This document shows positions 26,040 to 34,974 of a stretch of 64,000 bases of DNA, piece by piece. The stretch lies in the NCBI RefSeq assembly GCF_014858005.1, contig NZ_JACYOT010000001.1, positions 186,001 to 250,000 of the forward strand. The letters run 5' to 3'. Numbering within the stretch: position 1 is the stretch's first letter; every line of letters begins with the position of its first letter. Below the pieces are notes generated by a model. The model saw only the letters and a program-made list of their open reading frames with translations, was not told where the DNA came from and made no database searches. Source of the stretch: Propioniciclava soli (lineage in GTDB: Bacteria; Actinomycetota; Actinomycetes; Propionibacteriales; Propionibacteriaceae). Made by a program: the position numbers and the translations under genes.

Positions 26040-27166
26040 CCCGGGCCCGGTCGTCCACGCGGGCCCAGCGCGGGGACGCCCTGCTCGTTATGCAGGTGTG
26101 GCTCGCGACGCGGCTGATCTTCGCGCTGCTCGCGGTGTGGCTGGCCGTGCAGGGGCGGCGCTCGATCGAGTCGGTGGTGGTGCAGTGGGACGTCGCGCAC
26201 TTCCTCCTCATCGCCAACGAGGGGTACGCCAACCCCCAGGAGATGGCGTTCTTCCCCGGGTTGCCGCTGTTGCTGCGCGGGGCCACCGCGCTCGGGCTCT
26301 CCCCGGTGCTGGTCGGGTGCACGCTGGCGTTGGTCTGCTCCCTGGCGGCCGCCTTCGCGTTGCGACGCCTGTACGGCCCATGGGCCGCGATCGCCTGGCT
26401 GTTGGCCCCCACCGCCGTCTTCACCGCCGTGCCGTACACGGAGGCGCCGTTCTGCGCGGCGGCCTTCTGGGCCTGGGAGCGCGCCACCCAGCGCCGGTGG
26501 GGTGCCGCGGCCGCGCTGGCCGCGCTGGCCTGCACGTTGCGCGTCTCGGGGTTGTTCCTCATCGGCGCGTTGGTGATTCTCGCGCTTGCCCAGGCCTGGG
26601 ACGCCCGGCGCGCCACCTCGGCGCGCGCGCGCCGCGAGGGCGGGCTCGGCGTCCGCCTGGCGTGGCTCGTGCTGCCGGCGGCCGTCATCGCCGCCTACAT
26701 CACCTACCTCTACGGCCTGACCGGGTCGTGGACGGCGTGGTTCTCCGCGCAGGAGGCCGGCTGGCAGCGCGGGTTCCACTGGCCGTGGGAGGCGTTGGCC
26801 AACCACTGGGAGGTGCTGTGGCGCCCGACGCCCGACCACCCCGAGTGGGTGTGGGTGTTCCGCGCCGAGATGGTCGCGTGGCTGGTCGGCCTCGCCGTGA
26901 CGGTGGTCTGCCTCGCGCGCCGGCGGGTCGCCGAGGCCGCCTGGGTGGGCGTCCAGGTGCTCGCCTTCGCGCTGTCGTACTGGCTGATGAGCGTCACCCG
27001 GGCGCTGCTGCTGTGGTTCCCGCTGTGGGGGCTGCTGGGCGACGCCCTCAGCCAGCGGCGTCCCGGCCGTGTCGGCGTCGCCGCCGCGTGGATCGCCGGG
27101 CTGGTCGCCTGGGCCGCGCAGATCGTCTGGGCGTGGCTCTACCTCACCGGCCGGTGGAGCAGCTGA
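26036..27166 (+). CDS. PIG-V-like GT-C mannosyltransferase
   Basis: A 376-residue polytopic membrane protein resembling the PIG-V family. An early loop has VVQWDVAHFLLIANEGYANPQEMAFFPGLPLLLRG, containing the WD and the FFPxxP pattern of that family. The ATG overlaps the stop of the preceding GT87-like gene, so the two are co-translated and probably act on one glycan pathway using a polyprenyl-phosphate sugar. Its 3' end overlaps the convergent TetR gene by 23 bases. Confidence 0.85.
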   Translation: MTRARSSTRAQRGDALLVMQVWLATRLIFALLAVWLAVQGRRSIESVVVQWDVAHFLLIANEGYANPQEMAFFPGLPLLLRGATALGLSPVLVGCTLALVCSLAAAFALRRLYGPWAAIAWLLAPTAVFTAVPYTEAPFCAAAFWAWERATQRRWGAAAALAALACTLRVSGLFLIGALVILALAQAWDARRATSARARREGGLGVRLAWLVLPAAVIAAYITYLYGLTGSWTAWFSAQEAGWQRGFHWPWEALANHWEVLWRPTPDHPEWVWVFRAEMVAWLVGLAVTVVCLARRRVAEAAWVGVQVLAFALSYWLMSVTRALLLWFPLWGLLGDALSQRRPGRVGVAAAWIAGLVAWAAQIVWAWLYLTGRWSS

Positions 27167-27788
27167 CGCGGCTCACCGGACGCACCAACGAGCGCACGAC
27201 CTGGGTCAGCCGTTCGGTGCGCTGGGCGTTGTCGAGATGGTCGCCGTCGATCAGGGCCGTCACCTCGCCGTGGGTGAACACCGCGAACAGGATTCCCATG
27301 GCCTGGGTGGGGGAGGTGCTCAGCTCGTGTGCGAGCCCGGCGAGCGCGTCGGTCAGCACCCGGGCCACCGTGTCCAGCCCCCGGCGGTGCATCGCGGAGT
27401 ACGCCGGCGCGAACTCCGGCTCGCGGGCGGCGTAGAGCTGCAGCTCCTGGCTGACCAACACCGAGGTGCGATCGGACGGCTGGGTGGCGAGGAAGGTGCG
27501 CACCGCCCCGTCGACCAGCTCGTCGGTGGTCGTCGCCCCGGCGGCCAGGGCCACCGTGCCGGCCAGCGCCGCGAGGTTGCGCTGCAGCTGGCGCTCCATG
27601 ATCGCCACGCACAATTCATCGCGGGAGGAAAAGTTGGAGTAGAACGCACCCCGGGTGAAGCCGGCGGCGTCGCAGATCGCCTCCACGCTGGCGCCCAGCA
27701 CCCCCTTCTCGGCGATCACCTCCATCGCGGCGACGCACAGCTTCTCGCGCGTGACGGCGCGACGGGGGCTCACCGCCTCGGTACTCAT
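27144..27788 (-). CDS. TetR-family transcriptional regulator
   Basis: A 214-residue repressor with the N-terminal TetR HTH (TREKLCVAAMEVIAEKGVLGASVEAICDAAGFTRGAFYSNF, residues 14-53) and a helical ligand-binding C-terminus. It is divergent from the MMPL gene, with a promoter and direct repeats between, so it very likely represses the MMPL-YhgE operon. Confidence 0.88.
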   Translation of the reverse strand: MSTEAVSPRRAVTREKLCVAAMEVIAEKGVLGASVEAICDAAGFTRGAFYSNFSSRDELCVAIMERQLQRNLAALAGTVALAAGATTTDELVDGAVRTFLATQPSDRTSVLVSQELQLYAAREPEFAPAYSAMHRRGLDTVARVLTDALAGLAHELSTSPTQAMGILFAVFTHGEVTALIDGDHLDNAQRTERLTQVVRSLVRPVSRVSCSTGR

Positions 27789-27916
27789 GGCCCTCCTGGG
27801 GGAAAGTCTTCATCTGTGGCCCGCGGCCGCATCATGCCCCACCACCCTAGCCGTCCGGACCCCCACCCGCGCGGGGGATCCGCCGACGGCAACCGGCGAG
27901 CGGTTGGCCTGTGGGG

Positions 27917-27961
27917 TTGGGTGTGCCTGACGCTTCGAATACACTCGTGCATCGAATACAC
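27917..27961 (+). promoter_or_regulatory. MMPL operon promoter with TCGAATACAC direct repeats
   Basis: TTGGGT (27917-27922), 17 bases, TACACT (27940-27945) make a reasonable sigma-A promoter. The exact repeat TCGAATACAC occurs at 27935-27944 and 27952-27961, overlapping the -10 and the expected start site, where a TetR-type repressor would block transcription. Confidence 0.6.
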
Positions 27962-27979
27962 ATCTGTAGCGGAGGCGCG

Positions 27980-30670
27980 GTGTCCACGTTCATCCATCGG
28001 TTGGCCCTGGCGTCTTGGGCCGCGCGCAAGCGCGTCATCGGGGCCTGGCTGGCCGTGCTGGTCGTCCTCGGCGGCCTGGTGGCCTTGAGTGGCGCGCGGT
28101 TCGACAACGAGTTCCGCATCCCGGGGGCCGCGTCGCAGGAGGCCCTCGACCAGCTCCGCATGACGTTCCCCGAGGCGGCGATGAGCTCGGCCACGGTGGT
28201 GGTGCTCGCGCCGGAGGGCCAGCGAATCACCGACCCCGACGTCCGTGCCGAGCTCGAGGCGGCGGCGTCCGACATCGAGCAGGTCGCCTGGGTGGACACG
28301 GTGCAGCTGCCTTACAGCGAGTACGTCGAGGGCCTATTGAGCGAGGACGGGACGGCCGGCCTCATCACCGTCCGGGCCACCCCCGGGATCACGGGCTCCA
28401 CCATCACCGACGCCGACCGGGAGGAGCTCGTGGCCGCCGCGGACGCGCTGGCGGCGGCGGTGCCGGGCAGCGAGGTCCACGTCGGCGGCGACTTGTTCTC
28501 CGCGTCCCTGCCGCACCTGTCGGTCGTCGAGGTCATCGGCGTGGCCGTCGCGATCCTCGTGCTGTTCCTCACCCTGGGGTCGTTCGTGGCGGCGCTCATG
28601 CCGCTGGCCAGCGCGCTCGTGGGCGCCGGGCTGTCGACCCTGCTGATCATGGCGGCCTCGCACGTGTTCACCATCAACTCGACCACGCTGATGCTCGCCC
28701 TCATGCTCGCGCTGGCCGTGGGCATCGACTACAGCCTGCTCATCGTCTCGCGCCATCGCGACCAGCTGGCCACGGGCATGGACGCCCGGGAGTCGGCCGC
28801 CCGGGCCACGGCCACCGCGGGCTCGGCGGTGCTGTTCGCGGGCGTCACCGTGATCATCGCGTTGATCGGGCTCGGCATCGCCGGCATCCCCTTCCTGACC
28901 ACGATGGGCATCTTCGCCGCCCTGGCCGTGGCCCTCGAGGTCGCGCTCGCCGTCACGCTGCTGCCGGCCATGCTCGGTTTCGCGGGCGAGCGCCTGCGTC
29001 CGGCCGCACCCCGCGCGCGTCGGGGCTGGCTCGCCCGCCTGCCGCGGTTCAACGCCTCGGCGTGGTGGGTGGGGGTGGTCACCAAGGTGCCCGCCCTCAC
29101 GATCGCCGTCGTCGTGCTCGGGCTCGGGGCGCTGACCCTGCCGGCGCAGCACCTGCACCTGGCGCTGCCGAACTCCGGGCGTAACGACCCGGCGGCGGCC
29201 GACCGCGTCACGTTCGACGTCATCGCCGAGCGGTTCGGCGTGGGATTCAACGGGCCGCTCGTCGTCACCGGCTCGATCGTGGAGTCCGACGACCCGATGG
29301 GCGTCATCGGCACGATCCGCGACGACATCGAGGCGCTGCCCGGTGTCGAACTCGTCGCCGCCGCCGTGCCCAACCCGAACGTCGACACGATGATGATCCA
29401 GGTCATCCCCACCACCGGGCCGGACGACCCGGCCACCACCGAACTCGTCCAGCAACTTCGCGCGCTGGCGCCGCAGTGGGAGGCCGATCTCGGCGTCGCC
29501 ACGGCGGTGACCGGTTACACCGCCGTCGCCATCGACGTGTCCGATCAGTTGGGGGCCGCGCTGCTGCCGTTCGGCGTCTTCGTCATGGGGCTCTCGCTGA
29601 TCCTGCTGACGCTCGTCTTCCGCTCGGTGTGGGTGCCGGTGAAGGCGGCGCTGGGCTATCTGCTCAGCGTGGGCGCGGCGTTCGGCATCACGACGCTGGT
29701 GTTCAACGACGGCGTCGGACGCCAACTCATCAACCTGGCCGAGCCGCAGCCGATCATCTCGTTCCTCCCCATCATCCTCATGGGCATCCTGTTCGGCCTG
29801 GCGATGGACTACGAGGTGTTCCTCACCATGCGCATGCGCGAGGAGTACGTGCACGGCAACCACACCGACGCCGTCGAGCAGGGCTTCGTGCACTCGGCCA
29901 AGGTCGTCGTGGCGGCCGCGCTCATCATGGTGAGCGTCTTCGCGTTCTTCATTCCCGAGGGCGACGTCACGCTCAAGCCCATCGCGTTCGGCCTGGCCCT
30001 CGGCGTCGCGATCGACGCGTTCGTCGTCCGTATGACGCTCGGCCCCGCCGTGATGAAGCTGCTGGGCAACCACGCCTGGTGGCTGCCGCGCTGGCTCGAC
30101 CGGCGGCTGCCCGTGCTGGACGCCGAGGGTGAGGGCATCACCCACGCCCTGGCCCTGGCCGACTGGCCGGAAGGGTCGACCGCGGTGATCCACGGGGAGG
30201 GCCTGGGTGCGGCCACGCCGCGCGCGACCCTGTTCGACGGGGTCGACCTCGACGTGCAGCCCGGCCACAGCCTCGTCCTGACCGGCGAGCCCCGCGCCCG
30301 ACGGGCCCTGCTGCTCGCCCTGGCCGGACGCCTCACCCTCACCAGCGGCGATCTCAAGGTGCTCGGCCACGTGCTGCCCCAGCAGGCCGGGGCCCTGCGT
30401 CGCGACGCCACGTTCGTGGACGGCGCGGACGACGACGCCGCCCGCGCGCTCACCGATCCGGTCGGCGAGCTCGTCGTGATCGACGACGCCGACCGGCTCT
30501 CCTCGCCCGCTCGCGAGGCCCTCGCCGCGCTGCTGGCGCGTCCCGGCGACGCCGGCGATCCCGCCCCCACCCTCGTCCTCGGGGCGGCGGACGCCGACGG
30601 CGTCCGCGCCCTGCTCCCCACCCGCGTCCGCAGCACCGCGGACGCCGTCACCCTCGGAGGTGCCGCATGA
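27980..30670 (+). CDS. MMPL/RND-family transporter with degenerate ABC-ATPase-like C-terminus
   Basis: An 896-residue protein. GTG 27980 follows GGAGG; the open frame before it is not transporter-like. Two RND halves are visible: a helix, an extracytoplasmic domain, then helix bundles with GIDYSLLIVSRHRDQL in the first half and AMDYEVFLTMRMREEY in the second, the conserved MMPL GxDY/MDY signatures. From about residue 720 a soluble tail reads like an ABC nucleotide-binding domain: TGEPRARRALLLAL in the Walker A place (no GKS), then ELVVIDDADRLSSPAREAL resembling a Walker B and D-loop. The tail probably cannot hydrolyse ATP. It exports a lipid or drug, judged by family. Confidence 0.88.
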   Translation: MSTFIHRLALASWAARKRVIGAWLAVLVVLGGLVALSGARFDNEFRIPGAASQEALDQLRMTFPEAAMSSATVVVLAPEGQRITDPDVRAELEAAASDIEQVAWVDTVQLPYSEYVEGLLSEDGTAGLITVRATPGITGSTITDADREELVAAADALAAAVPGSEVHVGGDLFSASLPHLSVVEVIGVAVAILVLFLTLGSFVAALMPLASALVGAGLSTLLIMAASHVFTINSTTLMLALMLALAVGIDYSLLIVSRHRDQLATGMDARESAARATATAGSAVLFAGVTVIIALIGLGIAGIPFLTTMGIFAALAVALEVALAVTLLPAMLGFAGERLRPAAPRARRGWLARLPRFNASAWWVGVVTKVPALTIAVVVLGLGALTLPAQHLHLALPNSGRNDPAAADRVTFDVIAERFGVGFNGPLVVTGSIVESDDPMGVIGTIRDDIEALPGVELVAAAVPNPNVDTMMIQVIPTTGPDDPATTELVQQLRALAPQWEADLGVATAVTGYTAVAIDVSDQLGAALLPFGVFVMGLSLILLTLVFRSVWVPVKAALGYLLSVGAAFGITTLVFNDGVGRQLINLAEPQPIISFLPIILMGILFGLAMDYEVFLTMRMREEYVHGNHTDAVEQGFVHSAKVVVAAALIMVSVFAFFIPEGDVTLKPIAFGLALGVAIDAFVVRMTLGPAVMKLLGNHAWWLPRWLDRRLPVLDAEGEGITHALALADWPEGSTAVIHGEGLGAATPRATLFDGVDLDVQPGHSLVLTGEPRARRALLLALAGRLTLTSGDLKVLGHVLPQQAGALRRDATFVDGADDDAARALTDPVGELVVIDDADRLSSPAREALAALLARPGDAGDPAPTLVLGAADADGVRALLPTRVRSTADAVTLGGAA

Positions 30671-33222
30671 CCATCCGTTCCTTCCTCAGCGCCGGACGCT
30701 GGCGCACCGTGCTCGTGCTGCTGCTCGTGCCCGCCCTCGTCGCCGGCGGCGTCCTGTGGGGCACCTGGCACTCCGATGCCCGCCTCCGGCAGGTGCAGGC
30801 CGCCGTCGTCAACAACGACGAGATGGTCGAGATCGACGGCCAGCCCACGCCGCTCGGCCGCCAGCTCGCGGCCGAGATCGTCGATTCCGACCGCGCCCAG
30901 AACGTCACCTGGGTGCTCGCCGACACCGAGCACGCCCGCGCGGGCCTGGCCACCGGGGAATACGCCGCGGTGGTCACGATTCCGGAGGAGTTCTCGGCGG
31001 CGGCGACGTCGTTCGCCAAGCCGGTCGACGAGGCCGTCCAGGCGACGATCACGGTCGACACCTCGCCCGTGGCGACGCTGAGCGAAACCGCCGTCGGTCA
31101 GGCCGTCGCCTACGCCGCGGTGAACGCGCTCAACAACGTCCTCACCCGCGAGTACCTGACCAACGTGTACCTCGGCTTCGGCGAGCAGCGCACCCAGATG
31201 CTCGAGCTGGCCGACGGCACCCGGCAGCTCGCCGACGGCGCCGCCCAGCTCGCCGACGGCACGGACGCCTCCGCCGACGGCGCGCGCCAGTTGGCCGATG
31301 GGATGTCGTTGTCGGCCGACGGCGCGGCCCAGTTGGCCGCGGGGCTGGAGCAGGCGTCCGCCGCCTCCGGCGCGTTGCGCGATGGGGCCGGGCAGTCGGC
31401 CGCGGGTGCGGCGCAGCTGGCCACCGGCGCGGGCACGCTCGCCGACGGCACGCAGACCTGGGCCGCCGGCGCGCGGGCCTACGCCGACGGCGTCGGGCAG
31501 TACACCGGGGGCGTGGCGTCCTTGTCGGACGGGCTGGCGACGTACGCGGACGGCGTGGACACCTACGCCGACGGGGTCGCCGCCTATGCCGGGGGGATCA
31601 ACCAGGTGCTCTCTCCCGCCCGATCGGCGCTGCAGGCCCTGCCCGAGTGGGGCGGCTGGCTCACCGCCGCGGACGCCTGGGTCGCCCGGGCGCCGCAGGA
31701 GGCCGCGGCGCTCACCGGCCCGCTCACCGACCTCATCAGCCAGACGCGGGCCTTCGTCCAGCGGGTGGCCGGGCTCGCGGAGCAGGGTGACGGCGTGGCG
31801 GACGCCCTCACCGCCGCCCGGGGCGCAGCCGATGGGCTCGCGAACGGCGGGGTGACCTGCCCGACCGAGCTGGACGCCGACGCCTGCGCCGCCTACACCG
31901 CGGGCGCGATCGCCGCCGCGGAGCAGGTGCGCGACGGGTTGGCCGAGGTCGACGACGCCGACCTGGCCGAGGGGCTCGACGGGCTCGCCGCGCTCGCCCC
32001 GCAGATCCTGGCGGCGCTGGACGAGGCGCAGACGGCCGTCGACGGCCTGACCGGCTGGGCCGGTGAGCTGCAGGCCTCCTACGCGGAGGTCAAGGCCGCC
32101 CTTCCGGCCGGCACGCCACTGACGAAGGACGACACCCTGGCCGTGCTCGACCAGCTGGTGAGCGCCGGAGACCAGCTCACCTGGGGTGGGCAGCAGCTCG
32201 CCGGCGGGGCCGGTCAGCTCGCCGACGGCGCGGATGCGCTGGCGGGCAGCGGCGCCGCCCTGGCCGGCGGGGCAGGCGACCTGGCGGGCGGGGCGACCCA
32301 GCTCGCCGACGGCGCGGGGAGTCTCGCCGGCGGTACGCGGCAGGTCGCCTCCGGGCTCGGCCAGCTCGCCGGCGGTGTCAACGCCTACACCGGCGGGGTG
32401 GACGCCGCGGCGTCCGGCGCGGGTGAACTCTCGTCCGGGTTGGGGCGGCTCGACGAGGGCAGCCAGCAGCTCGCCGGGGGCCTCGACGCCCTCGCCGAGG
32501 GCGGGCAGCAGCTCGCCGACGGCACCGACGAGCTCGCCACCGGCGTCGCCGCGGGCATCGACCAGATCCCGAGTTACACCGACGACGAGGCGGCCACCAT
32601 GGCGTCCGTGGTGGCCGCCCCGGTGGACGCCGATCCGCTGGCGGGGCTGGCCCGCCCGGGCCTGGCGTACGCGAGCCTGCTGCTCATGCTGGCCCTGTGG
32701 CTGGGCGCGATGGCGACCTTCGCGGCGCTGCCGGCCCTGACGCCGCGGGCCCTCACGTCCCGGGCCAGCGACCTGCGGCTGCTGGCCGGTTCCTTGGTGC
32801 CCGGCGCGGCCGTCGTCGCGGTGCAGGCGTTGTTGCTGGGGGCCGTCGGAGCCGTGGTGCTCCGCCTGCCGCTGGGGGCGTCCGCCGCGCTCGTCGGGGT
32901 GTTGCTGGTGGCCGGGGCGGCGTTCGCGCTGGTCAACCACGCGCTGGCGTCCCTGCTCGGCAACGTCGGCCGGTTGATCGGCCTCGCCCTGGCGCTGGTG
33001 ACGCTCGTCGTCGCCTCCACCGCGGCACCCGGGGTGCTGGACGCCGCCGCCGTGCTCTCCCCGCTGACCCCGGCGCTGGACGCCGTCCGCTCCGTCGGGG
33101 TGGGCACCAGCCCCGTCATCGCGGCGATGACACTGCTCGGCTGGGCGGCCGTCGCCTTCGTCGGATCCTTGGCCGCCGTCCACCGGACGCGCACCGTGCC
33201 GCTGGCGGCGCTGGCCGCCTGA
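30667..33222 (+). CDS. YhgE/Pip domain membrane protein
   Basis: An 851-residue protein with one N-terminal helix, a long extracytoplasmic region and an ABC-2-type helix bundle in the last 200 residues. The middle is dominated by repeated LADGAxQLADG/LAGGAxQLAxG units typical of YhgE/Pip (phage infection protein) proteins, which form long coiled stalks. Its ATG overlaps the MMPL stop (ATGA), so the two make an operon under the divergent TetR. The family is linked to membrane transport, phage attachment and secretion; the exact role here is unknown. Confidence 0.88.
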   Translation: MTIRSFLSAGRWRTVLVLLLVPALVAGGVLWGTWHSDARLRQVQAAVVNNDEMVEIDGQPTPLGRQLAAEIVDSDRAQNVTWVLADTEHARAGLATGEYAAVVTIPEEFSAAATSFAKPVDEAVQATITVDTSPVATLSETAVGQAVAYAAVNALNNVLTREYLTNVYLGFGEQRTQMLELADGTRQLADGAAQLADGTDASADGARQLADGMSLSADGAAQLAAGLEQASAASGALRDGAGQSAAGAAQLATGAGTLADGTQTWAAGARAYADGVGQYTGGVASLSDGLATYADGVDTYADGVAAYAGGINQVLSPARSALQALPEWGGWLTAADAWVARAPQEAAALTGPLTDLISQTRAFVQRVAGLAEQGDGVADALTAARGAADGLANGGVTCPTELDADACAAYTAGAIAAAEQVRDGLAEVDDADLAEGLDGLAALAPQILAALDEAQTAVDGLTGWAGELQASYAEVKAALPAGTPLTKDDTLAVLDQLVSAGDQLTWGGQQLAGGAGQLADGADALAGSGAALAGGAGDLAGGATQLADGAGSLAGGTRQVASGLGQLAGGVNAYTGGVDAAASGAGELSSGLGRLDEGSQQLAGGLDALAEGGQQLADGTDELATGVAAGIDQIPSYTDDEAATMASVVAAPVDADPLAGLARPGLAYASLLLMLALWLGAMATFAALPALTPRALTSRASDLRLLAGSLVPGAAVVAVQALLLGAVGAVVLRLPLGASAALVGVLLVAGAAFALVNHALASLLGNVGRLIGLALALVTLVVASTAAPGVLDAAAVLSPLTPALDAVRSVGVGTSPVIAAMTLLGWAAVAFVGSLAAVHRTRTVPLAALAA

Positions 33223-33246
33223 GGGGCGGGCCGGCGGGGGGCCGGC

Positions 33247-34083
33247 TCAGGCCGGCGGGGCGTCCGTGCCGCCGGCCGGCTCGCCGGGGTGCGGATCCTG
33301 CAACGGCAGGGGCGGCTGCGGAGGCAGCGGCGGCAGCTCGACGTTGCGTGCCGCGGCCGCGCGCAGGGCGAGCTGGCGCTGGAAGTCGGCCTGGGTCGGC
33401 ATGCCGTAGGCGCGGGCCGTGGTGTCGTGCAGCTCCACGACCTTGTTGTAGAGCCGCTCGGTGTAGCGCGGGGCGGACTCACCGGGCAGCGCCCGCTGCG
33501 GGTTGCCGAACACAATGTGGACGGGTGGGCGTCCGGGCACCGGCAGGTTCTGGCCATAGGGCATCGCGGCGTACGCCCCGACGAGGGCGATGGGGAGAAC
33601 CGGCACGTCGTGTTGGATGCTCAGCGCCGCGACGCCGTTCTTGAACTTCGCCATGGCGCCCGTCCGGCTGCGGGTGCCCTCGGGGTAGATGAGCAGCGGC
33701 ACGCCCTCGTCCAGCAGCTTGCCGCTCATGCCCTGGTGCGCGCGCATGCCGCCGCGGTCGATCGGGTAGGCGTTGAAGAACAACCGGGTGGGCAGCGACT
33801 TGATCTTCTGCTTGAAGAAGTAGTCGGCCGCGGCACCGGCGGCCAGGTTGCGCGAGAGGCGGCGCGGCAGCGAGCCGAAGATCACCGTGGTGTCGACGTG
33901 GCTGGAGTGGTTGGCCACGATGATGAACGGCGCCTGCAGGTCGTCCAGGTGACGCTCGCCGTGCACGTTCACGCTCAGCGCCGACCACACGTACGGCTTC
34001 ATCACGAACTGCTGCGCGACCCGGCGGGCCAGGGCCTGGGGGGTGGCCGAGTACTTGCCGAGGTCGTCGGCGTCCTCAGGCAT
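33247..34083 (-). CDS. 1-acyl-sn-glycerol-3-phosphate acyltransferase family protein
   Basis: A 278-residue PlsC-type acyltransferase, probably forming phosphatidic acid at the membrane. Motif I NHSSHVDT (HxxxxD) and motif III YPEGTRSR are present, with the substrate-binding ALSIQHDVPVLPIALVG after them. A GGGAGGG ribosome site precedes the ATG. The C-terminus ends in a Pro-rich tail of about 25 residues. Single gene, convergent with the YhgE gene. Confidence 0.9.
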   Translation of the reverse strand: MPEDADDLGKYSATPQALARRVAQQFVMKPYVWSALSVNVHGERHLDDLQAPFIIVANHSSHVDTTVIFGSLPRRLSRNLAAGAAADYFFKQKIKSLPTRLFFNAYPIDRGGMRAHQGMSGKLLDEGVPLLIYPEGTRSRTGAMAKFKNGVAALSIQHDVPVLPIALVGAYAAMPYGQNLPVPGRPPVHIVFGNPQRALPGESAPRYTERLYNKVVELHDTTARAYGMPTQADFQRQLALRAAAARNVELPPLPPQPPLPLQDPHPGEPAGGTDAPPA

Positions 34084-34145
34084 CGATCCCTCCCCTCGTC
34101 ACCGGCCCCATTGTGCACCACCGGGCCGGGTGCGCGGGCACCGCG

Positions 34146-34922
34146 TCACGGGGTGCGCCGGCGACGGTCGCGACCGATCGCGCCCGAGAGGGCGCGCACC
34201 AGCGGACGCGGTGCGAGCTGCAGCGCGATCGCCATGGCCTTCCACCGCTTCGTCGGCAGCGAGACGACGCGGCCGGCGTCCGCGTGGGCCAGCGCCTCGC
34301 GGACGCAACGGTCGGCGTCCACCCAGACTGCGGTGGGGATGGCCGAGGTCTGAATGCTCGCGCGCTCGTGGAACTCGGTGGTGACCCAGCCCGGGCACAG
34401 CGCCGTGGCGGTCACGCCCGTGCCGCGCAGCTCGCCGGCGAGCGCCTCGTTGTAGAGCTTCACGAAGCTCTTGATGGCGGAGTACTCGCCCTGGGTCACC
34501 CAGGCCGACAGGGAGGCCACGTTCAGCACGCGGCCGTGCCCGCGGGTCACCATGGCGCGCGCGGCCGCGTTCGACAGCACGACCACCGCCTCGCCCATCA
34601 CGGCCCAGGCGCGGTCGTGCTCGCCGAGATCATCCAGGAGCGACGCGGTGGGGCCGAACCCGGCATTGTTCACCAGCAGGTCGACGCGCTTCTCGGCGCT
34701 GGCGACGCGCTCGGCGACCCGGTGGAGGTCATCGGCGTCGCTGAGATCGGCTTGCAGGGTCTCGACGGCGACGCCGTGGGTGGCCTGCAGCTCGGTGGCG
34801 ATCGTGGCCAGGCGGTCCGCGTCCCGGGCGACGAGGACGAGGTCGTCGCCGCGCGCGGCGAGCTGGCGGGCGAACGCGGCACCGATCCCGGCGGTCGCGC
34901 CGGTGACGAGGGCAGTGGACAT
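34146..34922 (-). CDS. Short-chain dehydrogenase/reductase
   Basis: A 258-residue NAD(P)-dependent SDR. Cofactor motif TGATAGIG begins at residue 7, LLVNNAG marks the central strand, the catalytic Ser is in NVASLSAW and the catalytic pair is YSAIK. The N-terminal extension of the open frame to 35081 is rejected because ATG 34922 lies seven bases after TAGGTT (34930-34935 on this strand), a leaderless start. It is divergent from a kinase-like gene. Substrate unknown. Confidence 0.9.
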   Translation of the reverse strand: MSTALVTGATAGIGAAFARQLAARGDDLVLVARDADRLATIATELQATHGVAVETLQADLSDADDLHRVAERVASAEKRVDLLVNNAGFGPTASLLDDLGEHDRAWAVMGEAVVVLSNAAARAMVTRGHGRVLNVASLSAWVTQGEYSAIKSFVKLYNEALAGELRGTGVTATALCPGWVTTEFHERASIQTSAIPTAVWVDADRCVREALAHADAGRVVSLPTKRWKAMAIALQLAPRPLVRALSGAIGRDRRRRTP

Positions 34923-34929
34923 GCCGCCC

Positions 34930-34968
34930 AACCTACCCGGCGGGCCCGGCCGGGGCGTGCCATAGGGT
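34930..34968. promoter_or_regulatory. Compact divergent pair of leaderless promoters
   Basis: On the minus strand TAGGTT at 34930-34935 lies seven bases before the SDR start (34922). On the plus strand TAGGGT at 34963-34968 lies six bases before the kinase-like gene start (34975). Both divergent genes are served within 52 bases. Confidence 0.6.
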
Positions 34969-34974
34969 GCGGCC

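Noticed and set aside
29809-33183. A 1124-codon open frame antisense to the MMPL and YhgE genes
   Set aside because: It is the mirror of the Gly/Ala-rich repeats in YhgE in GC-rich DNA; its composition is not protein-like and it has no motif or ribosome site.
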